Source: VAZQ01 sp963817015
Lineage (GTDB): Bacteria > Pseudomonadota > Alphaproteobacteria > Rhizobiales > Xanthobacteraceae
DNA: 64,000 nucleotides
NCBI GenBank assembly: GCA_963817015.1
Contig: CAWFMV010000009.1
Location: 1-64,000 of the forward strand
Reading direction: 5' to 3'
The stretch's first letter is position 1, and each line of letters starts with the position of its first letter. Shown here piece by piece: positions 15,642 through 24,153 of this stretch. Made by a program: the position numbers and the translations under genes. Below the pieces are notes generated by a model that was given only the letters and a program-made list of their open reading frames with translations, had not been told where the DNA came from and did no database searches.

Positions 15642-15689
15642 CCGGGTAATATTGCATCCGGGATTTGACCCGGGTATTATTGTTGCATC
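15642..15689. promoter_or_regulatory. Paired CCGGGTA repeats before the DUF2239 gene
   Basis: CCGGGTAATATTGCATC (15642-15658) and CCGGGTATTATTGTTGCATC (15670-15689) are direct repeats 28 bp apart, immediately upstream of the Shine-Dalgarno region. The ATCCGGGTAAT core is half palindromic. This is a probable operator; I cannot name the regulator. Confidence 0.5.
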
Positions 15690-15707
15690 AACATGCGGGA
15701 GCCTTCC

Positions 15708-16319
15708 ATGAACACGTCCCAGCCTGTCTGCACAGCCTTTCTGGGCAGCCAGCAGGTCGCGACCGGCAGCCATGTCGAAGTGGCGCTGGCCGTGCGGGCT
15801 CTCTCGAAGCGACGGCCGCACGCGCCGGTCTTGATCTTCGACGATGAAAGCGGCCGTCAAATCGACTTTGACCTGCGCGGCTCTGAAGCGGATGTGACGG
15901 AGCGGCTGACCCGGTCCGGTCACGACGATCTCGATCACCACGATCCCGCGAAAGCTCGTCAGCCGGGGCGGCCCAAGCTCGGCGTCGTTGCGCGAGAGGT
16001 TACACTCTTGCCCCGGCACTGGGATTGGTTGGGTTCGCAGCCCGGCGGTGCATCAGCGGCGTTGCGGAGGCTTGTCGAAGCGGCGCGGAGCGCGAATGCG
16101 GATGCTGACATGGCTCGCCGATCGCAGGAGGCCGCCGATCGCTTCATGATGGCGATGGCCGGCAACCTGCCGCACTACGAGGAGGCTGCTCGCGCCCTCT
16201 ATGCGGGAGCGCGCGAGCGCTTCTGGAAGATGACCCAGGCTTGGCCCGCGGATGTTGCGGCCCACGCGAGGCGGCTTGCAGCCGGTGCCTTCTCCAAGCG
16301 CAACACCGTGCGCGCCTGA
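15708..16319 (+). CDS. DUF2239 family protein
   Basis: A 203-residue cytoplasmic protein of the DUF2239 family: MNTSQPVCTAFLGSQQVATG start, APVLIFDDESGRQIDFDLRG, RPKLGVVAREVTLLPRHWDWL, GGASAALRRLVEAAR and AADRFMMAMAGNLPHYEEAAR. The function is unknown; the LLPRHWDWL and helix-rich C-terminus are conserved in the family. ATG 15708 is preferred over 15693 because GGGAG sits 6-10 nt upstream and family members begin there. The paired repeats just before the gene suggest it is specifically regulated. It stands alone between a terminator and a convergent gene. Confidence 0.82.
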   Translation: MNTSQPVCTAFLGSQQVATGSHVEVALAVRALSKRRPHAPVLIFDDESGRQIDFDLRGSEADVTERLTRSGHDDLDHHDPAKARQPGRPKLGVVAREVTLLPRHWDWLGSQPGGASAALRRLVEAARSANADADMARRSQEAADRFMMAMAGNLPHYEEAARALYAGARERFWKMTQAWPADVAAHARRLAAGAFSKRNTVRA

Positions 16320-16334
16320 TTTGCGTCTCAACGT

Positions 16335-17318
16335 TCAGCTTGTGAAACGCCCGCGGTCATGCGGCGCGGTGAAGTCGAGCAAGGGCCCGCGCGGGATGAT
16401 CCCGCGCGGGTTCAACTGTCTGTGGGTGCCGTAATAGTGGGTCTTGATGTGGTCCATGTTCACGGTCACGGCGATGCCGGGCACTTGATAGAGGTCGCGC
16501 AGATAGTTCGACAGGTTCGGGTAGTCGACGATGCGGCGCAGGTTGCATTTGAAGTGGCTGTAGTAGACTGCGTCGAAGCGGATCAGTGTCGTGAACAGCC
16601 GCCAGTCCGCCTCGGTGATGACCGCTCCGGCGAGATAGCGTTGGTGTGAGAGCCGCTCTTCGATCTGGTCGAGTGTCGCGAACAGCTTGGTGAACGCGTC
16701 GTCATAGGCCGCCTGGGTGGTGGCAAAGCCCGCGCGATAGACACCGTTGTTGACAGTGCCGTAGACGAGCTCGTTGATCTGATCGATCTCCGCGTGCAGC
16801 GCCTGCGGATAGTAGTCCGTCGTGACGTTTGTGAAACGGTCGAACGCGGAATTGAGCATGCGGATGATTTCGGCCAACTCGTTGTTGACGATAATGCGGC
16901 GCTCCTTGTCCCAAAGCACCGGCACGGTGACGCTACCGGTGAAGTGCGGATCGGCAAGCAGATAGATTTCGGCAAGCTCGCTCCTGCCATTGGCAGTGTC
17001 CGGCGTGGCACCAGGCGTCGTGCCAAATTTCCAGCCATGCGGCCCGTAGAGCGGCTCGACCACCGACATCGACACGACGTCCTCCAGCCCCTTGAGCATT
17101 CGCATGATCACCGTGCGATGCGCCCAGGGGCACGCCAGTGCGACGTAGAGGTGGTAGCGTCCGCGTGCGGCCGCAAAGCCGCCATTGCCGCTTGAACCGG
17201 GCTCGCCCCCGGGCGTGATCCAATTCCGATAGCGCGTGACGGGACGCACGAAATGCCCGTTCTGCGTGCGCACAGCTTGATCATCGTCCTGCCAGATCCC
17301 GTCGACCAGAAGGCCCAT
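16335..17318 (-). CDS. glutathionyl-hydroquinone reductase (Xi-class GST)
   Basis: A 327-residue protein of the YqjG/ECM4/PcpF family, which reduces glutathionyl-hydroquinones with glutathione. Thioredoxin-like N-domain: YRNWITPGG, YHLYVALACPWAHR with the catalytic Cys of the family's CPWA motif, and VSMSVVEPLYGPHGW. The helical C-domain holds NNGVYRAGFATTQAAYDDA, RYLAGAVITEADWRLFTTLIRFDAVYYSHFKCN (motifs typical of the class; quoted here as ITEADWRLF and YYSHFKCN) and ends GIIPRGPLLDFTAPHDR. It is cytoplasmic. A GST for quinones fits the aromatic-catabolism genes earlier in the window, though it is not linked to them. Confidence 0.93.
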   Translation of the reverse strand: MGLLVDGIWQDDDQAVRTQNGHFVRPVTRYRNWITPGGEPGSSGNGGFAAARGRYHLYVALACPWAHRTVIMRMLKGLEDVVSMSVVEPLYGPHGWKFGTTPGATPDTANGRSELAEIYLLADPHFTGSVTVPVLWDKERRIIVNNELAEIIRMLNSAFDRFTNVTTDYYPQALHAEIDQINELVYGTVNNGVYRAGFATTQAAYDDAFTKLFATLDQIEERLSHQRYLAGAVITEADWRLFTTLIRFDAVYYSHFKCNLRRIVDYPNLSNYLRDLYQVPGIAVTVNMDHIKTHYYGTHRQLNPRGIIPRGPLLDFTAPHDRGRFTS

Positions 17319-17539
17319 TGCTTGCTCCGAGAGTTGATGTGCGGATCATGTAGGAATGGAACTCACCGATGAGGACCCGTCTTCACGTGCTTTGGTGCGA
17401 TCGTGTGAATAGGCACAGGCGCCAAATCTCCAATTGACGGTCGTGACAACCTGTCGCAGGCTAGCCTGAACGGCTGGCGCGTGAGGAGGGGCCCCTTGCT
17501 GCATCGGAACACGTTCATCTGGCGCGGGAGCGCGCAACC

Positions 17540-18952
17540 ATGAGCGTCCTTGCCGCCCGCGACGCGGCGTCGGGCACGCGCGGCAACGTCTCGCTGGCGT
17601 TGACCTTGGGACTTGCGCTGTTTCTGCTCGTCAACGCCTTCGCGCTCAACAACGTGCTGCGGCTGGTCTCGCCGATTTACTACAGCGAGACCGTACTCAA
17701 TCACACGTCCGACGTGCTGCACGCGGAAGGGTGCGATAATTCCTGGGGCATCATGGCCCATGCGCTCAGATATGCGCAGTCGCCGCATACGACACCGCTC
17801 TATACCGAGATCTTCTTCAACCAGAGGCTCAAGTTCCAATATCCGCCGTCCTCGCTGTTCGCGATCGAGGGGATGCTCTGGCTTGGCGGGCCTGAGCTGG
17901 TGCGAACTTCCGAGTGTCCGGACTTCATGCCGGCCTCCCTCAACGATGTGCTGGGCTGGGTGTTCATCCTGATGTCGGCGGTCTCGGCCGCCATCCTGCT
18001 CGAGCGCGGGTTGCGCCAGACCCTGCCGGGGCCGTCCTCGAGCGCACTCATCGCTGCGCGTTACCTGCTCGTGCTCGGCTTGGCGCTGACGTTCTATCCG
18101 ATCGTGAAGGCGTTCACGCTTGGCCAGATCCAGCTCTGGCTTAACGGCATGCTGGCGCTATCGTTGTTGTGTTGGGCTACCAACTGGAAGGCCTCGAGCG
18201 GGGTCTTGGTCGGCCTGATGTGCCTGGTCAAGCCGCACTATGGCCTGTTCGTCTTATGGGCCGCGTGGCGGCGCGAGTGGCGCTTCACACTCGCCTGCGT
18301 GGCGGCCGGATTGATCGGGCTTGTTGCTTCGATCGCAACCTTCGGCTGGACCGACAACCTAGACTACCTTCAGGTCTTCTGGTTCCTGTCACAGCATGGC
18401 GAGGTCTACTATCCGAACCAGTCATTCAACGGTCTCCTCAACCGCGTGATGACGTTGATCGATCCGGACAATTACGACAGCATCGGTTTTGACGACAACG
18501 GCTTCCCGCCGTTCAACCCTTGGATCTATGCCGGTACGGTCGCGACCTCGCTCGCGATCCTGTCCGCGGCCCTGCTGCGGCGTGGCAAGGAGGGTGACCC
18601 GGACCGCGTCTTCGATTTCTGCACCATGGCGCTGAGTGTCACCATGGCGTCGCCGATCGCCTGGGAGCACCATTACGGAATTATCTTTCCGATCTTTGCC
18701 GTGCTGCTCGCGAGCGTGATCGGCCACCGCACGCGGCTCATATTGCTGGCGGTGAGCTATATGGTGATCAGCAACTTCTTCCCGGTCGTCAATCTTCTGG
18801 CGCCCACCATGTTCAACGTGGCGCAGTCCTATCTCCTGTTTGCGGCGCTGATTGTGCTGGCGCTCCTGCACACCGCCCGCCCGGGCTGGCAGCTTGGCGC
18901 CTTGCATTTTGGCCGGGAACCGGGGGCGGAGCCGGTCCTTAGGCCGCAATAG
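17540..18952 (+). CDS. GT87-family integral membrane glycosyltransferase-like protein
   Basis: A 470-residue polytopic membrane protein with about ten transmembrane helices and the GT87/DUF2029 layout: early TM (LALTLGLALFLLVNAFAL), a periplasmic segment with NQRLKFQYPPSSLF (the FxYPPxxLF motif of the family), QIQLWLNGMLALSLLCW, LVKPHYGLFVLWA, then NQSFNGLLNRV and the SPIAWEHHYG motif. GT87 enzymes such as mycobacterial PimE use polyprenyl-phosphate sugars to build cell-envelope glycans. The sugar and acceptor are unknown. A GNAT gene follows 77 bp later. Confidence 0.85.
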   Translation: MSVLAARDAASGTRGNVSLALTLGLALFLLVNAFALNNVLRLVSPIYYSETVLNHTSDVLHAEGCDNSWGIMAHALRYAQSPHTTPLYTEIFFNQRLKFQYPPSSLFAIEGMLWLGGPELVRTSECPDFMPASLNDVLGWVFILMSAVSAAILLERGLRQTLPGPSSSALIAARYLLVLGLALTFYPIVKAFTLGQIQLWLNGMLALSLLCWATNWKASSGVLVGLMCLVKPHYGLFVLWAAWRREWRFTLACVAAGLIGLVASIATFGWTDNLDYLQVFWFLSQHGEVYYPNQSFNGLLNRVMTLIDPDNYDSIGFDDNGFPPFNPWIYAGTVATSLAILSAALLRRGKEGDPDRVFDFCTMALSVTMASPIAWEHHYGIIFPIFAVLLASVIGHRTRLILLAVSYMVISNFFPVVNLLAPTMFNVAQSYLLFAALIVLALLHTARPGWQLGALHFGREPGAEPVLRPQ

Positions 18953-19029
18953 ACCTGCGCTCCGCCAGATGCTAAGCGCATGTCCCGCAAAGCGTATCTT
19001 GCGGTCTCTGGCCGGCTGAACACCAAGCG

Positions 19030-19539
19030 ATGACCGATCTTTCCCTCACCATCCGGGCAGAACTCGCCGACGATGAGCTCGCCATTGAGCGGCTGCATGA
19101 GCGCACGTTCGGTCCGGGTCGCTATGCCAAGACCGCTTATCGCCTGCGCGAGGGGCGCGACCATTCGCTTGGACTCTCCTTCACGGCCCGCGTCGGCACG
19201 CTGCTCGTCGGCTCGGTAAGGCTCACCCCGGTTCGTATCGGAGAAACGAAGGCGCTGCTTCTCGGCCCGCTCACGGTCGAGCCGCCATTTCGCGACCGCG
19301 GCATTGGGCAGGTGCTGATCGAACGCTCGCTTGCCGAGGCCAGGGCCAAAGGCCATCGCCTGGTCGTGCTGGTGGGCGACGAGCCCTACTACGGCAAGTG
19401 CGGTTTCAAGCGCGTGGCGCGTGGCCGTGTGACCATGCCGGGACCGGTCGATCCGGCCCGGCTTCTAGTGTGCGAGCTGGTCGAGGGGGCGTTCGAGGGC
19501 GTGTCGGGTCCGCTCCGGCCGGAATGGGAGAATGTTTGA
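19030..19539 (+). CDS. GNAT N-acetyltransferase (YhbS-like)
   Basis: A 169-residue GNAT-fold protein. The acetyl-CoA pyrophosphate loop is seen in RDRGIGQVLIERSLAEAR, preceded by the beta-strand LLLGPLTVEPPF. Then comes LVVLVGDEPYYGKCGFKRV, the characteristic YhbS-type DPxYYxxFGF segment, and a C-terminal LLVCELVEGAF. The acceptor is unknown. It is in the same direction as the glycosyltransferase but 77 bp away. After it comes a 387-bp gap. Confidence 0.87.
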   Translation: MTDLSLTIRAELADDELAIERLHERTFGPGRYAKTAYRLREGRDHSLGLSFTARVGTLLVGSVRLTPVRIGETKALLLGPLTVEPPFRDRGIGQVLIERSLAEARAKGHRLVVLVGDEPYYGKCGFKRVARGRVTMPGPVDPARLLVCELVEGAFEGVSGPLRPEWENV

Positions 19540-19926
19540 AGCGAGCACATATTGTGCCCAGAAGTGGCGGCTTCTTTGATTTCCTAAAATAGCAGCGATA
19601 TTTGCTCCATAGACTTAACTGCCATTGCTGATGCTGGCGCGGCGTTGGCTGTGATGTCGGTTTGTTGCTAGATGATGAGAAGGCTTCAGAGTGGAGTTGG
19701 TTCGGCACGCGGCTCAGCTGGGCCTTTCAATTACTGTCTCAGTCTACAAAGTCGGAGAGAGATCCGCGTAAAGACCAGTGGGCTTGGCCCTAGCGTCGTG
19801 CCAGGCGCTGGTATTTCGAGACCGATTTCCGCCGCGCACGAGCGTAGTCGTGTACAATCACTTTGACCGCCCCGGCCGAGGGCGCTAAGCGTTGTTCGCT
19901 CGGGTTGTCATTGAGGACTCTCAATC
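19540..19926. other. Intergenic region without recognisable features
   Basis: 387 bp between the acetyltransferase and the HdeA-like gene. It has lower GC than the flanking genes, no conserved frame, no clear hairpin with a T-run and no repeat that I can match elsewhere. It must carry the promoter of the gene at 19927. Confidence 0.6.
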
Positions 19927-20229
19927 GTGAAAACCATCAGTGCTATTCTGGTTGCCATATCGCTCGTGGCGGCATCGCCTGTCGTATCCGTTCCCGCGGC
20001 GGCGCAGAAGCTCGACCTCTCGACGGTGACCTGCAAGCAGTTCCTCGACTCGGGCGAGCGGACCATGAGCATGGTCCTGATGTGGCTCACCGGCTTTTTA
20101 ACGGATGAGGACGATCCTCCGATCGTCGATTTCGACAAACTGAAGGTCGATGCTGGCAAGCTCGGTGATTACTGCCGCAAGAATCCGACGACCAACTTGA
20201 TGACCGCGGCCGAAGAGATTTTGCAGTAG
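19927..20229 (+). CDS. HdeA/HdeB-like small periplasmic protein
   Basis: A 100-residue exported protein: signal peptide 1-27 (cleavage near AAAQK), mature part LDLSTVTCKQFLDSGERTMSM with a first Cys, a hydrophobic helix LMWLTGFLTDED and a second Cys in LGDYCRKNP. The two-cysteine, helix-rich layout matches HdeA/HdeB acid-stress chaperones, which unfold at low pH and bind periplasmic proteins. The GTG start is preceded by GAGGA. The gene ends 9 bp before the convergent acyl-CoA dehydrogenase stop. Confidence 0.8.
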   Translation: MKTISAILVAISLVAASPVVSVPAAAQKLDLSTVTCKQFLDSGERTMSMVLMWLTGFLTDEDDPPIVDFDKLKVDAGKLGDYCRKNPTTNLMTAAEEILQ

Positions 20230-20238
20230 CCGCGTCGG

Positions 20239-21405
20239 TCAGAACGCTCCGAGGCTGAGAATGCCGTCGCCGGAGTCAAGCCCGGCCATGATCCGCTTGC
20301 CCAGAAGCTCGCGCAGTGTTTCTGACGTGCCGCCGCCGAGCGTTCCGTAGCGGGCGCCGCGATAGAAGCGTGACACCGGATATTCGTCGGTGAAACCGTA
20401 GCCACCATGCACCTGGATGGCTTCGCTGGTGACCCGCAACGCCATCTCGTTGCAGAAAATCTTGGCGACCGCCGCGAGGTGCGGATCGGGGAACGGGTTG
20501 GCGGTCGCGCAAGCGCGATAAAGAATGCTGCGACCGGTCTCGATCTCCTTGTACATGTCGGCGAGCTTCCAGCGCATGCCCTGGAACTCGCCGATTGGCC
20601 GGCCGAAGGCCTGGCGCTCGCGCGCGTAGCGAACTGCTTCCTCGAAAGCGCCTTCAGCGAGTCCGAGCGAGATGCTGGGATTGAGGCAGCGCTGGGTGTT
20701 GAAGGCGGTGAGCAGGCGCACGAAGCCGTCGTCGCGCACCACCAAATTCTCGAGCGGCAGCTCGCAATTCTCGAAGCGAACCTCGTGCAGGTTCTCGCCG
20801 CCCATGGTGTGGAACGTGCCGCTCACGGAGAATCCGGGTGTCTCCTTCTCGACCAGCACGCAGCCGATGCCGGCCCGCCCAGGCTGCTTGTTGATCCGGG
20901 TGAAGACCACGAACATGCCGGCCTCGTCGGCGCGGCTGATCAGTGTCTTGACGCCGTTGAGCCGCAGCTTGTCGCCGATGATGTCGGTGTTGGTCTTGTA
21001 ATTCGCCACGTCAGTGCCGGCGTCGGGCTCGGTCATGCAGATCGCCAGGATGCAGTCGCCGTTGACCACTGCCGGGAGGATGCGCCGCCGGATATGCTCC
21101 GGCGCATAGGTCGCGATGATGCGGGTTTGCACGCCAACCTCGCCAAGCACCGCCATGGCGGTGACGTAGCAACCCTTCGCGATCTCCTCGAGCACGAGCG
21201 CGGTGTCGAGCACGGGCAATCCCAGGCCGCCATACTCTTCAGGCACCGCCATGCCAAGCACGCCGAGCTTGGCAAGTGCGCGCAGATTTTCCCACGGGAA
21301 GGTGCCGTCCATGTATTTGAGCGCGCGTGGCTTGAACTCGCTCTGCGTGATCTCGCGGACCGTCTGCACGAACCGGCGCTGGTCCTCTGACAAGCTCAGC
21401 TGCAC
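20239..21405 (-). CDS. acyl-CoA dehydrogenase
   Basis: A 388-residue FAD-dependent acyl-CoA dehydrogenase that forms the alpha,beta double bond of an acyl-CoA and passes electrons to ETF. Signatures: LSEDQRRFVQTVREI start, GVLGMAVPEEYGGLG, ICMTEPDAGTDVANY (signature 1), NGVKTLISRADEA, ERQAFGRPIGEFQGMRWKLA, QVHGGYGFTDEYPVSRFYR (signature 2 region) and GGGTSETLRELLGKRI. Start: GTG 21405, which overlaps the SucD-like gene by 10 bp; a longer frame inside that gene is rejected. It is third in a coupled operon with a SucCD-like ligase, implying that the ligase's CoA product is its substrate. Chain length is not evident. Confidence 0.93.
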   Translation of the reverse strand: MQLSLSEDQRRFVQTVREITQSEFKPRALKYMDGTFPWENLRALAKLGVLGMAVPEEYGGLGLPVLDTALVLEEIAKGCYVTAMAVLGEVGVQTRIIATYAPEHIRRRILPAVVNGDCILAICMTEPDAGTDVANYKTNTDIIGDKLRLNGVKTLISRADEAGMFVVFTRINKQPGRAGIGCVLVEKETPGFSVSGTFHTMGGENLHEVRFENCELPLENLVVRDDGFVRLLTAFNTQRCLNPSISLGLAEGAFEEAVRYARERQAFGRPIGEFQGMRWKLADMYKEIETGRSILYRACATANPFPDPHLAAVAKIFCNEMALRVTSEAIQVHGGYGFTDEYPVSRFYRGARYGTLGGGTSETLRELLGKRIMAGLDSGDGILSLGAF

Positions 21406-22316
21406 GCTTTCTCTCCCTTTATCTTGCCGACGCTTGTAGCTACCGCATCGACGAGATCGCGAATGCGCGTGAAGACATGCGCGCCGGCTGCAGTGAGCGC
21501 TTCGGTCTTTGATGCGATCGTGCCGACATCGCCCTGGATCATCGCGCCGGCATGCCCCATCGTGATGCCCTCGCGCACGGTGCGGCCGGCAATCAGAGCG
21601 TAGACCTGCTTGCTGCAGTTCTGCGCGCGCATCGCCGTCGCGAACTCTTCCTCCTCGGCGCCGCCGATCTCGCCGATCACCACAATGCCATGGGTGTTCG
21701 GGTCGGTCAGCATGAACGGAAGGACATCCGCGAAGCGCGTTCCCTTGACCGGGTCGCCGCCGACGCCGACCCATAGGCTTTGCCCAAGCCCGCGGCCGAC
21801 CAGGCGATGGCATACTTCGTAGGAGAGTGTGCCGCTTTTCGCCATGATGCCGAGCGGGCCGGGAGCGAGCGACACATCAGGCAGAAAGCCGAGCTTGAGC
21901 TTCCCCGGGATGGCGAGGCCCGGCGTCGAGGGGCCGATCCAGCGCACGCCCGCGGCTCGCACGATCTCGAGCGCCGCAACCGCGTCGCGCACCGGCATCC
22001 CTTCGGCGATCGTGACGATGAGCTTGATGCCTGCCGTGACTGCCTCGCGAATGGCGACCAGAACGGAGAGAGGTGGAACCATAGCGACGCTTGCAACCGC
22101 GCCGGTCGCGGCGACGGCCTCGATACAGGTCTTGAATACCGGAACGCCATCGATCTCGTCACTGTCGCTCTTGGGCGAAACACCGCCCACAATCCGGGTG
22201 CCGTAGGCGCGCATGAGTTGCGCGTGGCGGCGTCCGGTGCGCCCGGTCATGCCCTGCACGATGGTTGCGATGTCCGGCGCGACGAATGGCACGTGCGCGG
22301 CGGCAAGTGCCGTCAT
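21396..22316 (-). CDS. succinyl-CoA ligase alpha-like subunit (acid-CoA ligase)
   Basis: A 306-residue SucD-type subunit: CoA-binding Rossmann domain (IVQGMTGRTGRRHAQLM, YGTRIVGGVSPK, DGVPVFKTCIEAV), then LIVTIAEGMPVRDAV, GPSTPGLAIPGKLKLGF and the ligase domain with GIMAKSGTLSYEV, GVGGDPVKGTRFADVLP, GEIGGAEEEEFA and the phospho-histidine site GHAGAMIQG. It is not a housekeeping sucD: it sits with an acyl-CoA dehydrogenase, not sucAB or mdh, and MTGRTGRRH differs from the usual GxxGxxGTFH. It would join an organic acid to CoA with ATP. ATGA overlap with the beta gene, 10-bp overlap with the dehydrogenase. Confidence 0.88.
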   Translation of the reverse strand: MTALAAAHVPFVAPDIATIVQGMTGRTGRRHAQLMRAYGTRIVGGVSPKSDSDEIDGVPVFKTCIEAVAATGAVASVAMVPPLSVLVAIREAVTAGIKLIVTIAEGMPVRDAVAALEIVRAAGVRWIGPSTPGLAIPGKLKLGFLPDVSLAPGPLGIMAKSGTLSYEVCHRLVGRGLGQSLWVGVGGDPVKGTRFADVLPFMLTDPNTHGIVVIGEIGGAEEEEFATAMRAQNCSKQVYALIAGRTVREGITMGHAGAMIQGDVGTIASKTEALTAAGAHVFTRIRDLVDAVATSVGKIKGEKACS

Positions 22317-23461
22317 GGCTGCGCTCCGGTGAGCGGAGCCAACGTGAGCTCGATTGCCCGATCGAGGTTGGGCTCGACCCGCAGCGGGTTGCCCGCGGCT
22401 GCAAACACCGCGATTGCCTCGTCATAGCCGTTGCCGATCAGGCGCGCCGTCACCGGCACGCGCAGCTCGGGGACCGCGTTCAAGGCAATCACCAGCAGCT
22501 TTGCGACTTCACCCAGGTGTGTGATGCCGGCAAAGAAGTTGATCAGCACAGAGCGAACGTTCCGCCCGGCTGCGATCCATTGGAAGACGTTGATGAGCCG
22601 CGTGGGGTCGCCGCGCAGCTGGCCGGTGCGGATGTCACAGAAGTTGAAGGCGGGATGGCCGCGCTCCGCCAGCTCGTCGATCATCTGCATGCTCAGTCCC
22701 GCGCCGGTCGTGACCAAGCCGATCTCTCCGTCAGGATCGACCACCACAAAGTCGAAGCCGTGATCGAGCTTGAGCGCCATCTCTGGATAGTCATCGGCGC
22801 GATGGCGGATGAGATCGCACAGGCGCGGCTGTCGAACCAGCGCATTGTCGTCGATCGCGAGCTTGAGGTCGGCCGCGGTCCACGATCCGTCCGGGCGAAT
22901 GAACAGCGGATTGACCTCAAGCAGCGTCGCCTCGAAGGCGAAGAACGCGGCGATCAGATGCTCGGCTGCGCGAACAATTGTCTCGCGCGCCGGGCTCGCG
23001 ATGGTGTCGGCCAATCGGCTTGCCGTGGCGATGGCTTCGTGCTGCTTGAACGCGACATCGGCAGATCGGAGCGCACCGCGCTCCGCATGCGCCTCGATGT
23101 CGACACCGCCCTGAGATGAGAGCAGCACGCGCAGACGCCCCTGGCTGGGATCGAGCGATAGGCTCAGATAGCACTCTATGCCGTCGACACACTGCTCGAC
23201 CCGGCAGGCCCGAACCGTTTGGTTCTTGATGGTCTTGCCAAGGAGCTCGCCAAGCCCGTGACGCAGCTCCGTGGCCGTCTCGGCCCTCATGATGCCGCCA
23301 GCTTTGCCACGCCCGCCAACCGGGACCTGCGCCTTCACCATCCAGGGGGCGGCCAGCGCGGCCGGCATCGCGACGTCGGCCGTAGTGGCGAGAATGCCGG
23401 TGGGGACAGGAACGCCGTCTGCGGCGAGCAATTGCTTGGCGTCGTGCTCGAGCAGGATCAT
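22313..23461 (-). CDS. succinyl-CoA ligase beta-like subunit (ATP-grasp)
   Basis: A 382-residue SucC-type ATP-grasp subunit. It starts MILLEHDAKQLLAADGVPVP, as SucC proteins do, and shows MVKAQVPVGGRGKAGGI (ATP loop), VEQCVDGIECYLSLSLD, LLEVNPLFIRPDGSW (metal site), ALKLDHGFDFVVVDPDGEIGLVTTGAGL and INVFQWIAAGRNVRSVLINFFAGI. The ATG 23461 is taken as start; an upstream extension is low-complexity. First gene of the beta-alpha-dehydrogenase operon, coupled to alpha by ATGA. Probable substrate: a dicarboxylic or branched acid that is next oxidised by the dehydrogenase (inference). Confidence 0.88.
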   Translation of the reverse strand: MILLEHDAKQLLAADGVPVPTGILATTADVAMPAALAAPWMVKAQVPVGGRGKAGGIMRAETATELRHGLGELLGKTIKNQTVRACRVEQCVDGIECYLSLSLDPSQGRLRVLLSSQGGVDIEAHAERGALRSADVAFKQHEAIATASRLADTIASPARETIVRAAEHLIAAFFAFEATLLEVNPLFIRPDGSWTAADLKLAIDDNALVRQPRLCDLIRHRADDYPEMALKLDHGFDFVVVDPDGEIGLVTTGAGLSMQMIDELAERGHPAFNFCDIRTGQLRGDPTRLINVFQWIAAGRNVRSVLINFFAGITHLGEVAKLLVIALNAVPELRVPVTARLIGNGYDEAIAVFAAAGNPLRVEPNLDRAIELTLAPLTGAQP

Positions 23462-23705
23462 GCGGCGCGGCTTTCGGTCGGGTTGACCCGGATTAGATGG
23501 TGCAACCGTCAGGCGGGCAGGGTCGAGCGCGTTGTTCGACCTTGATCGCCTGGAGGTCGTGTTCGGCTGCGGGGGTTGTGTCAAGGGTCAATCGACCGCG
23601 GCGAGGCGGGGCGGCATGATTGTTTAATCCATGCCGCGCTCGACGACGGTGTCAATGAAGATCAGGAGCTTCAGGTCGGCTGCACGCGCTCGGGGGCACG
23701 CTTGC

Positions 23706-24119
23706 TCATGTGCGCTTGAGGCTCTCCGGTACCTTGCCCCCGCTCTCCGCGAGCCTGGTCATGACCTGCTCGTGCAGCCAGACATTCATGTCGGCGGAGC
23801 CGTCGAGCTTGCCCCTGTAGCCAAGCTCTTGTGCCAGCTGTTTGCGGGCACCAAGGCTGCTGTCTAGCTTCAGGAGCTTCATCAGATCGACGATAAACTC
23901 GTCCCAATTGAAGTTCTCATCCTGGTCATTGGCGATCTTCTCGATCATCACCGCCACTTCTTCGCGTGACATCGGCTTTCCGGTCGCAGCCGATGGGGCT
24001 TCGCGTCCGCTCGCAGTCGGTGATGCCGCGGACGACGATGCTCCCGCCAAGCCGCCAGGCGGCGGCGCGCCTTTTGATGCCCCGAAAATGGCTGACGCTA
24101 TGTTGCCAAAGATGCTCAT
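23706..24119 (-). CDS. DUF3597 family protein
   Basis: A 137-residue protein: N-terminus MSIFGNIASAIFGA, a Pro/Ala/Ser-rich linker, then the conserved domain VAVMIEKIANDQDENFNWDE followed by SIVDLMKLL-like and LDSSLGARKQLAQELGY, ending MNVWLHEQVMTRLAESGGKVP. This is the DUF3597 domain; in some phage and bacterial proteins it accompanies peptidoglycan-related or LysM proteins, but the function is unknown. ATG 24119 follows GAGGAGTAGGGA. It follows a YidB-like gene by 34 bp on the same strand, so the two are likely cotranscribed. Confidence 0.8.
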   Translation of the reverse strand: MSIFGNIASAIFGASKGAPPPGGLAGASSSAASPTASGREAPSAATGKPMSREEVAVMIEKIANDQDENFNWDEFIVDLMKLLKLDSSLGARKQLAQELGYRGKLDGSADMNVWLHEQVMTRLAESGGKVPESLKRT

Positions 24120-24153
24120 TCCCTACTCCTCGTATTTGCCGGGTGACCGTGCG

